From Casimicrobiaceae bacterium (GTDB lineage: Bacteria; Pseudomonadota; Gammaproteobacteria; Burkholderiales; Casimicrobiaceae), in NCBI GenBank assembly GCA_955652025.1, contig CATPAO010000010.1, forward strand, positions 1-14,677: a DNA stretch of 14,677 nt, in the 5' to 3' direction. This document shows, piece by piece, positions 7,635 to 14,677 of the stretch. The position numbers were made by a program, and so were the translations under genes. Numbering within the stretch: position 1 is the stretch's first letter; the number at the start of each line of letters is the position of its first letter. The notes beneath the pieces were generated by a model. It was not told where the DNA came from, did not search any database, and was given only the letters and a program-made list of their open reading frames with translations.

Positions 7635-8237
7635 CTAATGATCGCGAACGGGTATCGGCGCGTAGCCGTGCGCCGCCGCGTGATCGTAGACGTGCGAATG
7701 CACGGGCCCCTCGGCCCCGCCGAAGAGCCGCCGCGACTCGTGCGGCGCGAGATATGGAATGATCTCGGCGCCGGGTACGAACTCGTAGCGCAAATTCTCG
7801 AAGCGATGCGTTTTCATCACCGACGCCATCACGTTGCGGTCCACGGTCAGCGGGACGAACACGCGCGTGCCCTTGACTAGCGCGGGCCAGTGCTGGTTGC
7901 CGAGCGCATGACCGAGCTCGACACAGGTGCGCACGATCAGCTCGGGCGCGGCGGCCGTGAGCTCGTCGACATGCACGATCATGACGTCGCGCAACGTGAT
8001 CCGTACGACGATCGCCGTTTGCGTCGCATCGTTCCACACGAGGATGTCGCCGTCCTTCAAGAACGCGCCCCGGTCGAGCGACACCGCCACTTCGCCGCCC
8101 GCGGCCAAGCGCTTGCGAAATCGGTTCTTCTGCGCTTCCCACTGGTCGAGCGCAAGCTCGTCGACGTGCGCGTCGGCAAGGCGCGCCTTCCAATCGTCGT
8201 CGCCGACGTTGCCGAGGACTGCTTCGACGATGATCAC
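7635..8237 (-). CDS. ureE: urease accessory protein UreE (nickel metallochaperone)
   Basis: A 200-residue nickel carrier that feeds UreG. The N-terminal domain shows VEAVLGNVGDDDW and LDQWEAQKNRFRKRL; the second domain has the characteristic LGHALGNQHWP, whose His116 corresponds to the conserved dimer-interface metal ligand in the GNRH motif of other UreE proteins. The C-terminus carries His180, 182, 186, 190 and 200, a modest His cluster replacing the long poly-His tail of some relatives. The start is GTG at 8237, supported by GGAG eight bases upstream; no in-frame ATG fits. No UreF-like sequence is fused to it. It starts 29 bases after the ureC stop. Confidence 0.93.
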   Translation of the reverse strand: MIIVEAVLGNVGDDDWKARLADAHVDELALDQWEAQKNRFRKRLAAGGEVAVSLDRGAFLKDGDILVWNDATQTAIVVRITLRDVMIVHVDELTAAAPELIVRTCVELGHALGNQHWPALVKGTRVFVPLTVDRNVMASVMKTHRFENLRYEFVPGAEIIPYLAPHESRRLFGGAEGPVHSHVYDHAAAHGYAPIPVRDH

Positions 8238-8266
8238 GATGCGGGCTCCGGTCGAGGCTGCTGCGG

Positions 8267-9985
8267 TCAGCTGAAGAAATACATCTGATTGAGGGCGATG
8301 CGGGCGGCCGGCTTCACCGTCGCGTGAACGCCGTCGACCTTGACGGCGAACGTTTCCGGGTCGACGTCGATCCGCGGCGTTCCGGCGTTACGCACCATGT
8401 CGCGCTTGCCGATCTTGCGCGTACCGGCGACGGGCATCACCTCGCGCGCGAGACCCAGCTTGTCTTTGACACCGCCGGAGAATGCCGCTTGCGAAACGAA
8501 GCTTACGCACGTTTTCGCCATCGCGTGCCCGTAGGCGCCGAACATCGGGCGATAGTAGACCGGCTGCGGCGTCGGCAGTGACGCGTTCGGATCGCCCATC
8601 CCCGCCCAATTGATCATGCCGCCCTTGATCACGAGCTTCGGTTTGGCGCCGAAAAATCTCGAGTCCCACAGCACCAGATCCGCGATCTTGCCGACCTCGA
8701 TCGAACCCAGCACATGGCCGATCCCCTGCGTGATCGCCGGATTGATCGTGATCTTCGCGACGTAGCGGAGCACGCGGAAGTTGTCGTTGCGGGCGGAGTC
8801 CTCCGGCAGCTTGCCGCGTCCGGTCTTCATCGCGTCGGCGGTCTGGATCGCGCGAAGCCAATTCTCGCCGGCACGCCCCATCGCCTGCGAGTCGGACGAG
8901 AACATCGAAATGACGCCGATGTCGTGCAGCACGTTTTCGGCGGCGATCGTCTCGGCGCGCACGCGGCTCTCGGCGAACGCCACGTCGGACGCGATCGCCG
9001 GGTTCAGGTTGTGGCAGACCATGATCATGTCGAACAGCTCGGCCTGCGTGTTGATCCCGTACGGCAGCGTCGGGTTGGTGGAGCTCGGCAGCACGTTCGG
9101 CAGCGCGGCGACGCGGATGATGTCGGGCGAGTGACCGCCGCCCGAGCCCTCGGTGTGGAACGTGTGGATCGCGCGGCCCTCGAACGCGGCGATCGTGTCC
9201 TCGACGAATCCGGATTCGTTCAGCGTGTCGGTGTGGATGCAGACCTGCACGTCCATGTCGTCGGCGACCGCGAGCGCCGAGCGGATCACCGCCGGCGTCG
9301 TGCCCCAATCCTCGTGACATTTGAAACCGACCGCGCCGGCTTCGATCTGCTCGACCAGCGGTGCGGAGCCATGCGAATGGCCCTTGCCCAGAAAGCCGAC
9401 GTTCACCGGCAACCCTTCGGAGGCACGCAACATCATCTCGATGTTCCACGGTCCCGACGTCACCGTTGTCGCGTTCGTGCCATCGGTCGGTCCGACGCCG
9501 CCACCGAAAAAAGTCGTCACGCCGTTGGATAGGCCGGCGTAAATCTGCTGTGGCGAGACGAAGTGGATGTGCGTGTCGACGCCGCCCGCCGTCAATATCA
9601 GATGCTCCCCGGACAGCGCATCGGTGGCCTGACCGATCGCGAGCGACGGCGTGATGCCATCCATCGTGTTCGGATTGCCGGCTTTGCCGATGCCGCAGAT
9701 GCGTCCGTTCTTGACGCCGACGTCCGCCTTGATCACGCCTTGAATCGCGTCGACGATCGTGACGTTCGTGATGACGAGATCGGGCGCGCCGCCGGCGCTC
9801 GTCAATTCGTTGTCGAGGCCCATCCCTTCGCGGATGCTCTTGCCGCCGCCGAATATCGCTTCATCGCCGTAACCGCAGAGGTCGCGCTCGATTTCGATGT
9901 ACAGGCCGGTGTCGCCCAAGCGGATCCGATCGCCGGTCGTCGGGCCGAACAGGCTCGCATGCTCCTGGCGAGAAATTTCAGGCAT
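8267..9985 (-). CDS. ureC: urease alpha subunit UreC
   Basis: The 572-residue catalytic subunit hydrolyses urea to ammonia and carbamate at a dinickel centre. All expected ligands and catalytic residues are visible: His139 and His141 (DTHIHF), the carbamylated Lys222 ([12 protein letters not shown]), His251 ([11 protein letters not shown]), His277 (HTFHTEG), the flap Cys324-His325 (MVCHNLN) and Asp365 ([14 protein letters not shown]). Numbering is a constant five above the Klebsiella enzyme. The protein ends in MYFFS, a variant of the usual C-terminal MYFLF. ATG 9985 follows ureB after 21 bases; no strong ribosome binding site is seen. The enzyme looks fully functional, so maturation is required even though ureF is not in the operon. 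Confidence 0.98.
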   Translation of the reverse strand: MPEISRQEHASLFGPTTGDRIRLGDTGLYIEIERDLCGYGDEAIFGGGKSIREGMGLDNELTSAGGAPDLVITNVTIVDAIQGVIKADVGVKNGRICGIGKAGNPNTMDGITPSLAIGQATDALSGEHLILTAGGVDTHIHFVSPQQIYAGLSNGVTTFFGGGVGPTDGTNATTVTSGPWNIEMMLRASEGLPVNVGFLGKGHSHGSAPLVEQIEAGAVGFKCHEDWGTTPAVIRSALAVADDMDVQVCIHTDTLNESGFVEDTIAAFEGRAIHTFHTEGSGGGHSPDIIRVAALPNVLPSSTNPTLPYGINTQAELFDMIMVCHNLNPAIASDVAFAESRVRAETIAAENVLHDIGVISMFSSDSQAMGRAGENWLRAIQTADAMKTGRGKLPEDSARNDNFRVLRYVAKITINPAITQGIGHVLGSIEVGKIADLVLWDSRFFGAKPKLVIKGGMINWAGMGDPNASLPTPQPVYYRPMFGAYGHAMAKTCVSFVSQAAFSGGVKDKLGLAREVMPVAGTRKIGKRDMVRNAGTPRIDVDPETFAVKVDGVHATVKPAARIALNQMYFFS

Positions 9986-10006
9986 GGGTCACGGCGTACG
10001 TAGGAA

Positions 10007-10444
10007 TCATGTCGATTTGAATCCGCGTTGCCGCGCCCGCGCGAGTGCCGCGCTCTTGTCGACACGCTGCCGCGGCTTGGCACCCGCGCCGATCGTGCCG
10101 TCGACGAGGTTGTTGAATCCGCACACGCGCTGTTTGCCGCCGAAGGGCACGAGCGACACGTGGCGAAGGTCGCCGGGCTCGAAGCGGATCGCCGTCGACG
10201 ACGGGATGTTGAGATGCAGGCCGAACGCGGCGGCACGATCGAATTCGAGCGCGCGATTCGTCTCGAAAAAGTGAAAATGCGACCCGACCTGAATGGGCCG
10301 ATCGCCGGTATTGCGCACCTTCAGCGTTGTCGTGGGCTTGTTCGCGTTGAAGACGATCGGCTCGCGGGCGAGCAGATAGCCGCCGACGCCGGTCAGGGCG
10401 GGAGCGGCGGTTTCGCCTGCGTGGTCTTTCGTTTTCGCGGCCAT
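10007..10444 (-). CDS. ureB: urease beta subunit UreB
   Basis: A 145-residue structural subunit. The core contains [35 protein letters not shown], the [22 protein letters not shown] block and [10 protein letters not shown]. It is longer than the roughly 101-106-residue short form, with about 18 extra N-terminal residues and a basic C-terminal tail ([16 protein letters not shown]) of the sort seen in the longer UreB subgroup. It starts seven bases after the ureA stop and is separate from ureA, unlike the fused alpha subunit of Helicobacter. Confidence 0.95.
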   Translation of the reverse strand: MAAKTKDHAGETAAPALTGVGGYLLAREPIVFNANKPTTTLKVRNTGDRPIQVGSHFHFFETNRALEFDRAAAFGLHLNIPSSTAIRFEPGDLRHVSLVPFGGKQRVCGFNNLVDGTIGAGAKPRQRVDKSAALARARQRGFKST

Positions 10445-10451
10445 GTTCGCG

Positions 10452-10754
10452 CTACTGGATCGGCGTGTGCACGGTCACGAGACGGCTGCCGTCGGTGAAT
10501 ACCGCCTCGACTTGCACCACCGGCACGAGATCGGCGACGCCGTCCATCACATCGTCCTTGGTGAGCACGCTGCGCGCCGCGCTCATCACCTCCTCGATCG
10601 TCTTGCCCGCTCTCGCGCCGTCCATCGCCTTGGCGGAGATCACGGAAACGGCCTCGGGATAGTTGAGTTTGATCCCCTGCGCCAGGCGCTTTTGCGCGAC
10701 CTCCGCCATCATGTAGATCAACAGTTTGTCGAATTCTCTCGGCGTCAACTGCAT
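10452..10754 (-). CDS. ureA: urease gamma subunit UreA
   Basis: A 100-residue protein of exactly the usual length for the gamma subunit. It opens [14 protein letters not shown], followed by the conserved [39 protein letters not shown] and the closing VTVHTPIQ. The start is preceded by GGGG-rich GTGGGGAAACG, a modest ribosome binding site. It is the first gene of the operon; the sigma-54-like promoter at 10839-10854 would give a leader of about 74 bases. Confidence 0.97.
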   Translation of the reverse strand: MQLTPREFDKLLIYMMAEVAQKRLAQGIKLNYPEAVSVISAKAMDGARAGKTIEEVMSAARSVLTKDDVMDGVADLVPVVQVEAVFTDGSRLVTVHTPIQ

Positions 10755-10818
10755 CGTTTCCCCACGTTTTCGTCACCCGTCCCGTCGGACTCGACCGGCG
10801 GACATCGAACGACGAAGA

Positions 10819-10835
10819 TAGCGCAACCGGCGCTA
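10819..10835. repeat. short inverted repeat at the predicted ure transcript start
   Basis: TAGCGC-AACCG-GCGCTA forms a perfect 6-base stem with a 5-base spacer. It spans the position (about 10828) where transcription from the sigma-54-like promoter would begin. It could be an operator or a 5' hairpin; chance is not excluded at this GC content. Confidence 0.3.
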
Positions 10836-10838
10836 TGG

Positions 10839-10854
10839 CGCAAAGCGCGCGCCA
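10839..10854 (-). promoter_or_regulatory. candidate sigma-54 promoter of the urease operon
   Basis: Read on the minus strand the site is TGGCGCG-CGCT-TTGCG, against the consensus TGGCACG-N4-TTGCW. The GG and GC dinucleotides are exactly 12 bases apart as sigma-54 requires, and the only mismatches are A to G in the -24 box and the final W. It lies in the 140-base gap before ureA, about 74 bases from the start codon after the expected transcript start near 10828. The local sequence is rich in GCGC, so chance cannot be ruled out. Confidence 0.45.
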
Positions 10855-10856
10855 GC

Positions 10857-10873
10857 CGCATCGTTCTGGTGCA
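10857..10873 (-). promoter_or_regulatory. NtrC-like binding site upstream of ureA
   Basis: On the minus strand TGCACC-AGAAC-GATGCG has the exact 6-5-6 spacing of the NtrC dyad, with a perfect left half and four of six in the right half. Its centre is about 37 bases before the predicted transcript start, which is unusually close for an NtrC enhancer. It could be a low-affinity or governor-type site. Confidence 0.35.
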
Positions 10874-10894
10874 GAAAGGTCATGTACGCAACAT

Positions 10895-12073
10895 TCAGGC
10901 GCGTAACTTGGTTAAGTTCCTTAGTCGCTCCCCCGCGGCAAGCAAGGTCTCGTCGCGCTTGGCGAAGCAAAGGCGGATCACGTGGTGATCGGTGCCGTCC
11001 TGATAAAACGCCGACAGTGGAATCGTCGCCACGCCGAATTCGCGCACCAGACGCTGCGCGAAATCGCTCGCCGATTCATCGCTGATGCGCTCGTAACGCG
11101 CAAGCTGGAAATAGCTGCCGGCGCAGGGGAGCAGCGTCAACGGCGTTGTGGCGAGCAGCGAACGCAGCAATTCGCGCTTCGCGGCGAAGAACGCCGGCAG
11201 CGACTCGTAACGCGACGGATCCTGCAGAAACGCCGCAAGTCCGTGCTGGGCCGCGCTGTTGACGGTGAAGACGGTGAACTGGTGCACGCGACGAATTTCC
11301 GCCGTGATCGCAGCCGGCGCCAACGCGTAGCCGACTTTCCAGCCGGTGGCATGAAACGTTTTCCCAAAAGAGCCGATCACGACGCTGCGCGCGGCGAGCT
11401 TCGCATGCCGAGCGGCGCTTTCGTGCCGCGCGCCGTCGTAGACCATGTGTTCGTAGACCTCGTCGCTGACGACGACGATCGGCGTGCCGCGCGTCGTGTC
11501 CTCCAAGGCGTCGAGATCCGCGGCGGCGAGAACGCTCGTGCCCGGGTTGTTCGGCGTGTTGACGAGGATCATCTGTGTGCGCGGCGTGATCGCGCGACGG
11601 AGCGCTGGCCAGTCGATCCGGTAGTCGGGAAACGTCAGCGGAATCGCCACCGGTGTCGCGCCGGCGAGCCGGATCGCCGGGATGTAGCTGTCGTACGCCG
11701 GCTCGAAGACGATCACCTCATCGCCGGCATGTGCAAGCGCCTGGATCGATGTGTAGATCGCCTGCGTCGCGCCCGTCGTCACCGTGATTTCGTTCTCGGG
11801 ATCGTAGGCGCGGCCATAGAGTCGGAGCACCTTGGCGCCGATCGCTTCGCGAAGCGCCGGCACGCCCGCGCTCAGCGGATACTGATTGTGTCCGGCGCGC
11901 ATCGCGGCGGACACGAGGTCGATCAGCGCGGGGTCGATCGCGTAATCGGGAAATCCCTGCCCGAGATTGACGGCGTCATGCTTTGCCGCGAGCGCCGACA
12001 TCACGCTGAAAATCGACGTGCCGGTCGCGGGAAGCTTGGAGCGCAACGAAAACGGCAGTGGGTCGGCGGACAT
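10895..12073 (-). CDS. class I PLP aminotransferase, YbdL-like (methionine aminotransferase type)
   Basis: A 392-residue cytoplasmic fold-type I aminotransferase. Cofactor residues are in place: NTPNNPGT (172-179), Asp204 and Tyr207 (VSDEVYEHM), Schiff-base Lys238 (SFGKTFHATGWKVGYALAP) and the carboxylate-binding Arg367 (IRLCFAK). The stretch around Lys238 and the following RRVHQFTVFTVN are very close to E. coli YbdL, which prefers methionine, and to kynurenine/glutamine transaminases. Substrate therefore remains methionine or an aromatic amino acid. It follows the dioxygenase gene by 89 bases, but a TACAAT box at 12102-12107 suggests its own promoter. No strong ribosome binding site precedes ATG 12073. 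Confidence 0.92.
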   Translation of the reverse strand: MSADPLPFSLRSKLPATGTSIFSVMSALAAKHDAVNLGQGFPDYAIDPALIDLVSAAMRAGHNQYPLSAGVPALREAIGAKVLRLYGRAYDPENEITVTTGATQAIYTSIQALAHAGDEVIVFEPAYDSYIPAIRLAGATPVAIPLTFPDYRIDWPALRRAITPRTQMILVNTPNNPGTSVLAAADLDALEDTTRGTPIVVVSDEVYEHMVYDGARHESAARHAKLAARSVVIGSFGKTFHATGWKVGYALAPAAITAEIRRVHQFTVFTVNSAAQHGLAAFLQDPSRYESLPAFFAAKRELLRSLLATTPLTLLPCAGSYFQLARYERISDESASDFAQRLVREFGVATIPLSAFYQDGTDHHVIRLCFAKRDETLLAAGERLRNLTKLRA

Positions 12074-12101
12074 CGTCTCGAATGGGGGATATCGAGAAGC
12101 G

Positions 12102-12107
12102 ATTGTA
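12102..12107 (-). promoter_or_regulatory. candidate -10 box (TACAAT) for the aminotransferase gene
   Basis: On the minus strand GCAC-TACAAT-CGC matches the -10 consensus at five of six positions. The predicted start is near 12095, giving a leader of about 22 bases. No good -35 hexamer is visible at 17 bases. Confidence 0.4.
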
Positions 12108-12123
12108 GTGCGACCGCCTTCGA

Positions 12124-12162
12124 CGACGCCGGCGCTATCGGAGGCCGCCGGTTGTCACGTCG
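12124..12162. terminator. two-part hairpin after the dioxygenase gene (possible terminator)
   Basis: Outer arms CGACG 12124-12128 and CGTCG 12158-12162 enclose inner arms CCGGCG 12129-12134 and CGCCGG 12146-12151, with a 6-base bulge on one side and an 11-base loop. It begins directly after the dioxygenase stop. There is no T-run, so intrinsic termination is uncertain; it may only stabilise the mRNA end. Confidence 0.3.
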
Positions 12163-13059
12163 CTACATCGAGCGGCGAGCGAACGTTGGCGCGAGCACCG
12201 CCTCGGCGTGGCCCTCGGGCGCCGGCTCCTTCACGGTGATCCGCCATAGCGTGCGCGCGCACTCGGGGTCGGTGAGCGTCGCCGAATGCAAGAGCGACGC
12301 GTTGTCCCAGATCACGAGGTCGCCGACGCCATAGGAAAAGCGAAGCACGTACTTGTCCTGCGTCGCGTGCATGGCGAGTTCGTCCAACAGCGTCACCGCT
12401 TCGTCGTCCGGCATGCCGACGATCCCGTACGAACTGCCGGAAACCGCATACAACGCCTTGCGGCCGGTGACCGGATGCGGGCGCACCAGCGGATGCGTGA
12501 TCAGCGGCATCTTCGCCTTCTGGTCGTCGGTCAGCATCGACGCTGCGGTGCGATCGTCGCCTTCGCTCACGTGGCGATTGCCGTAATGATGGACGGCGGC
12601 GAGCGGTTCGATACGCCGTTTCATCGCCGCGGGCAGGTCGTCGTACGCGGCGTACTGGTTCGCGAACAACGTGTCGCCGCCCTCCTCGGGCACCTCGACC
12701 GAGTACAACATCGTCGCGCGCGCCGGCACCGCCAGGTACGAGTAATCGGTGTGGAAATACGTTCCGGCGTCGGCCAATCCCTCCGGTTCGCCGTCGATCA
12801 CGACGTTCGACAGGATCAGGATGTTGGGGTCGTCGGGATGGTGAAACTGGTCGATGACGTGCGGCTCGGGGGGGCCGAACCGGCGCGCGAACGACAGGAA
12901 CTCCAGCGGCTGGAGCTGCTGGCGGCGAATTGCCAGCACCTGTCCGTCGAAGAACGCGTCCTCGATTTCGGCGAACGCCTCGTCCGACAGCGGCTTCGAC
13001 AGGTCGATTCCCGAAGCTTCCAGCCCGAAGCCCGGCGACAGTGGCTTCAATCGCAGCAT
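12163..13059 (-). CDS. TauD/TfdA-family Fe(II)/2-oxoglutarate dioxygenase
   Basis: A 298-residue protein. The facial triad is visible: His103 and Asp105 in YFHTDYSYL and His258 in WDNASLLHSAT, with the 2-oxoglutarate-binding Arg in ARTLWRITV (269 or 273). The N-terminus (LSPGFGLEASGIDLSKPLSD) and the QVLAIRRQQLQPLEFLSFARRFG block are typical of the taurine dioxygenase superfamily. The usual DNR before the distal His is DNA here. Such enzymes hydroxylate or cleave small carboxylates, sulfonates or herbicide-like ethers; the actual substrate is unknown and no sulfonate transporter is nearby. ATG 13059 has GGAGG about eleven bases upstream. It is transcribed divergently from the PCu(A)C gene. 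Confidence 0.9.
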   Translation of the reverse strand: MLRLKPLSPGFGLEASGIDLSKPLSDEAFAEIEDAFFDGQVLAIRRQQLQPLEFLSFARRFGPPEPHVIDQFHHPDDPNILILSNVVIDGEPEGLADAGTYFHTDYSYLAVPARATMLYSVEVPEEGGDTLFANQYAAYDDLPAAMKRRIEPLAAVHHYGNRHVSEGDDRTAASMLTDDQKAKMPLITHPLVRPHPVTGRKALYAVSGSSYGIVGMPDDEAVTLLDELAMHATQDKYVLRFSYGVGDLVIWDNASLLHSATLTDPECARTLWRITVKEPAPEGHAEAVLAPTFARRSM

Positions 13060-13091
13060 CGCGAAAAGCGCCTCCGCGTTGGGAATTGTTG

Positions 13092-13097
13092 ATGATA
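13092..13097 (-). promoter_or_regulatory. candidate -10 box (TATCAT) for the dioxygenase gene
   Basis: On the minus strand TATCAT lies about 33 bases before ATG 13059, inside the 128-base divergent region. The -35 region is poor. The same region must also hold the promoter for the rightward copper genes. Confidence 0.3.
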
Positions 13098-13183
13098 CGC
13101 CTTAGGGGAACCACTGACGCTCGGCGGCATGCGGACGGCCCCGATGTGCCGGCCGTCACGACGATGCCGGCTGCGCGCTTGGG

Positions 13184-13189
13184 TAGAAT
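13184..13189 (+). promoter_or_regulatory. candidate -10 box (TAGAAT) for the copper chaperone gene
   Basis: TTGGG-TAGAAT-GCC is a typical betaproteobacterial -10 form. A start near 13196 would leave almost no leader, so translation would use ATG 13197 or 13203 as a nearly leaderless message. No clear -35 is visible. Confidence 0.3.
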
Positions 13190-13745
13190 GCCACCCATGT
13201 CAATGCCGTTACGCCTCGCCGCCTCGCTGATTGGCATTGTCGCGCATTTGCGGACGCCGTTCGTTGCGGGCGTCATGCTTGCCATTTTGGCGGGCATCGC
13301 CGGCGCAGACGATTACACGCTGAGGGATATGGTGATCGTTCACCCGAGCGCGCGCCCGACGCCGCCCGGCGCGCGCGTCGGCGGCGCGTACTTCACGCTC
13401 GAAAATCGCGGTCGCACCGGCGATCGACTCGTGCGCGTCGACTCGCCGGTTGCGGGTGCGGCCGAGCTGCACTCGATGGTGATGGAGGGCAACCTGATGA
13501 AGATGCGTCCGCTCGCCGCGCTCGACCTCCCTGCCGGTGCCAAGGTCACGCTCTCTCCTGGCGGCTATCACGTGATGCTGGTCGACTTGAAGCGGCCGCT
13601 CGTCGCTGGGGACGCATTTCCGATTCGGCTTACGTTCGAGCGAGCGGGGACGATCGAAGTCTCGGCACAAGTCGAACCGGCGGCCGGAGCGCATGGCGCC
13701 GACGGCGATCCGGTCGCGCCTACGCGCGGCGACCCGCCCAAATGA
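13188..13745 (+). CDS. PCu(A)C-type periplasmic copper chaperone
   Basis: Up to 185 residues. ATG codons at 13188, 13197 and 13203 are all in frame and none has a good ribosome binding site; the TAGAAT box overlaps the first, so one of the later two may be real. A signal peptide runs to about residue 40 (AGVMLAILAGIAGA, then DDYTLRD). The domain contains the copper motif H-X10-M-X21-H-X-M exactly: His95, Met106, His128, Met130, with additional Met97, 99 and 104. PCu(A)C proteins hold Cu(I) in the periplasm and deliver it to cytochrome oxidase assembly. A C-terminal tail of about 25 residues (His169, Asp/Pro-rich) follows the domain. The gene is followed after 32 bases by a Cys/His-rich protein, supporting a copper role. 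Confidence 0.92.
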   Translation: MPPMSMPLRLAASLIGIVAHLRTPFVAGVMLAILAGIAGADDYTLRDMVIVHPSARPTPPGARVGGAYFTLENRGRTGDRLVRVDSPVAGAAELHSMVMEGNLMKMRPLAALDLPAGAKVTLSPGGYHVMLVDLKRPLVAGDAFPIRLTFERAGTIEVSAQVEPAAGAHGADGDPVAPTRGDPPK

Positions 13746-13777
13746 CGAGCGCCGGCATGCGCTGAAATGGCAAGAGG

Positions 13778-14206
13778 GTGAGAACGCAGACGAGTAGCCG
13801 GTTCGCGAGCGCCGTATTGCGCCGTCGCCGTTGGCGTAGCTGGGCGGCGTGGTGCGCGATCGCAGCGCTCGTCTGGAACGCGTCGACTCCGCTGCCGTGG
13901 CTGTTGCGGGACATCGGGCCCGAAAGTGATGTCTCCTCCTCCGCCTCCGATGGCCATGCGCACGCGGCGCACCAGCTCGACGGCGCGGACATTCCCGGCA
14001 GTCCCACCCATCCGGCCGATCACGACTGTGCCCAATGCGAAGTGCTCAAGCATTTGGCGCGATGCGTCGTGCCCGATCCTGTCGTCCCAGGCGTCGCCGC
14101 GCTCGAAGCCGCGCCGGTCAAGCCGCCGGCCTGGGTGGAGCCGCGATACTCCTTCCCATTTGTCACCCGTCCCCGCATTCGCGGTCCTCCGATCGATATC
14201 GCTTGA
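13778..14206 (+). CDS. DUF2946-like His/Cys-rich exported or membrane protein
   Basis: A 142-residue protein from GTG 13778; AAGAGG abuts this codon and is too close to be ideal, so a start at TTG 13817 is possible. An Arg-rich start (LRRRRWRSW) is followed by one hydrophobic stretch (AAWCAIAALVW), a signal peptide or anchor. The middle has many His residues: GHAHAAH, THPADHD, then a CAQC pair and a further Cys in HLARC. This arrangement resembles DUF2946 proteins, which often sit beside copper genes. Metal binding is inferred from these residues and the PCu(A)C neighbour. The family call is moderate because DUF2946 is short and variable. Confidence 0.7.
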   Translation: MRTQTSSRFASAVLRRRRWRSWAAWCAIAALVWNASTPLPWLLRDIGPESDVSSSASDGHAHAAHQLDGADIPGSPTHPADHDCAQCEVLKHLARCVVPDPVVPGVAALEAAPVKPPAWVEPRYSFPFVTRPRIRGPPIDIA

Positions 14207-14213
14207 GTCTTCG

Positions 14214-14239
14214 CGGCGACGAATGATGCTTCGTCGCCG
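14214..14239. repeat. perfect 10-base-stem hairpin between the DUF2946-like gene and the next gene
   Basis: CGGCGACGAA 14214-14223 pairs fully with TTCGTCGCCG 14230-14239 around a 6-base loop (TGATGC). It begins eight bases after the stop. There is no T-run, so it is not a textbook terminator; partial termination, mRNA protection or a protein-binding operator are possible. Confidence 0.5.
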
Positions 14240-14298
14240 GCCTCGCATCGCGAACGCGCGTCGTCGCGATGCCGATTCGACGAGATCCGGAGGAAGCC

Positions 14299-14677
14299 AT
14301 GAGTTCGCTGTCACCCCTTTGCGCGCGGAAATTGTCCGCGCCGTTGGTCATTGCCGCATTGTTCGGCCCGGTCGCGATGGACCCAGTCTTCGCGCACGGT
14401 TTCGCGGGCAAGCGCTTCTTTCCCGCGACGCTCGCGACCGACGATCCGTTCGTCGCCGACGAGTTGTCGTTACCCACCATTTCGTATCAGAAAACGCCGG
14501 GGGACAGCGGTGGTCCCGCGACGCGCGAGACGGATTTCGCGATCGACGTGTCGAAGCGCGTCACCGAGAATTTCGGCATCGGCTTCGGCGCAAAGTGGAA
14601 GGATCTGCGGCCAGAGGAAGGTGACCACCAGCGCGGTTTCGACAATCTCGCCGCGAGCTTCAAGTACAAGTTCTATC
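14299..14677 (+). CDS. exported protein, possible outer-membrane barrel (3' end outside window)
   Basis: An open frame from ATG 14299 to the window edge, 126 residues seen. The start is strongly supported by GGAGG at 14289-14293, five bases upstream. An N-terminal signal peptide runs from basic ARKL through APLVIAALFGPVAM to about VFAHG. The mature part begins GFAGKRFFPATLATDDPF and later shows alternating polar/hydrophobic stretches (TDFAIDVSKRV, FGIGFGAKWKDL, LAASFKYKFY) that look like beta strands. I do not recognise a named family with certainty. Its place after a copper chaperone and a DUF2946-like gene suggests a surface or transport role in copper handling, by inference only. Confidence 0.75.
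   Translation, partial: MSSLSPLCARKLSAPLVIAALFGPVAMDPVFAHGFAGKRFFPATLATDDPFVADELSLPTISYQKTPGDSGGPATRETDFAIDVSKRVTENFGIGFGAKWKDLRPEEGDHQRGFDNLAASFKYKFY

Noticed and set aside
6025..8193. A single 722-residue minus-strand frame spanning ureE, ureG and ureD, as if a fusion protein
   Set aside because: Only its C-terminal part (from 6990) resembles UreD. The upstream part is an Arg/Ala-rich out-of-frame shadow of ureG and ureE, whose own frames are clearly coding.
10982..12334. A 450-residue plus-strand frame antisense to the aminotransferase
   Set aside because: Its composition (Arg, Asp, His, Val rich) is that of a GC-rich antisense shadow, and the opposite strand has a complete aminotransferase with all active-site residues.

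Overview
This is a GC-rich, densely coded bacterial chromosome segment. The gene families, the -10 boxes (TACAAT, TAGAAT, TATACT) and the 3-hydroxybutyrate/acetoacetate gene set suggest a betaproteobacterium, probably Burkholderiales-like. That assignment is an inference from gene content and style, not from a marker gene. I see no rRNA, tRNA, CRISPR array, transposase or phage gene. No stretch longer than about 150 bases lacks a gene.

Layout. (A) 2-3207, plus strand: the end of a DUF4331 protein, an exported TPR-repeat protein, and a HupE/UreJ_2-type membrane protein with a periplasmic EF-hand-like loop. The genes are almost contiguous and look like one operon. A composite palindromic repeat occupies the 5' end of the TPR reading frame. 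(B) 3221-5922, minus strand: an operon reading patatin-like phospholipase (DUF3734 type), acetoacetate decarboxylase, 3-hydroxybutyrate dehydrogenase. The last two enzymes join D-3-hydroxybutyrate to acetoacetate and acetone, which fits PHB or ketone-body turnover. (C) 6025-10754, minus strand: a compact urease operon ureA-ureB-ureC-ureE-ureG-ureD. The ureF gene expected between ureE and ureG is absent, leaving only 9 bases there. Upstream of ureA is a well-spaced sigma-54 -24/-12 motif with an NtrC-like dyad next to it, suggesting nitrogen control. (D) 10895-13059, minus strand: a YbdL-like class I aminotransferase and a TauD/TfdA-type Fe(II)/2-oxoglutarate dioxygenase, each with its own candidate -10 box. 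(E) 13188-14677, plus strand: a likely copper-handling set made of a PCu(A)C chaperone with a perfect H-X10-M-X21-H-X-M motif, a His/Cys-rich DUF2946-like protein, and the start of an exported protein, possibly an outer-membrane barrel, cut by the window edge.

Points most worth a second look: the DUF4331-TPR-HupE_2 module of unknown function; the urease operon without ureF; the sigma-54/NtrC architecture before ureA; the palindromic repeat that supplies part of a signal peptide; and the copper cluster at the right edge.
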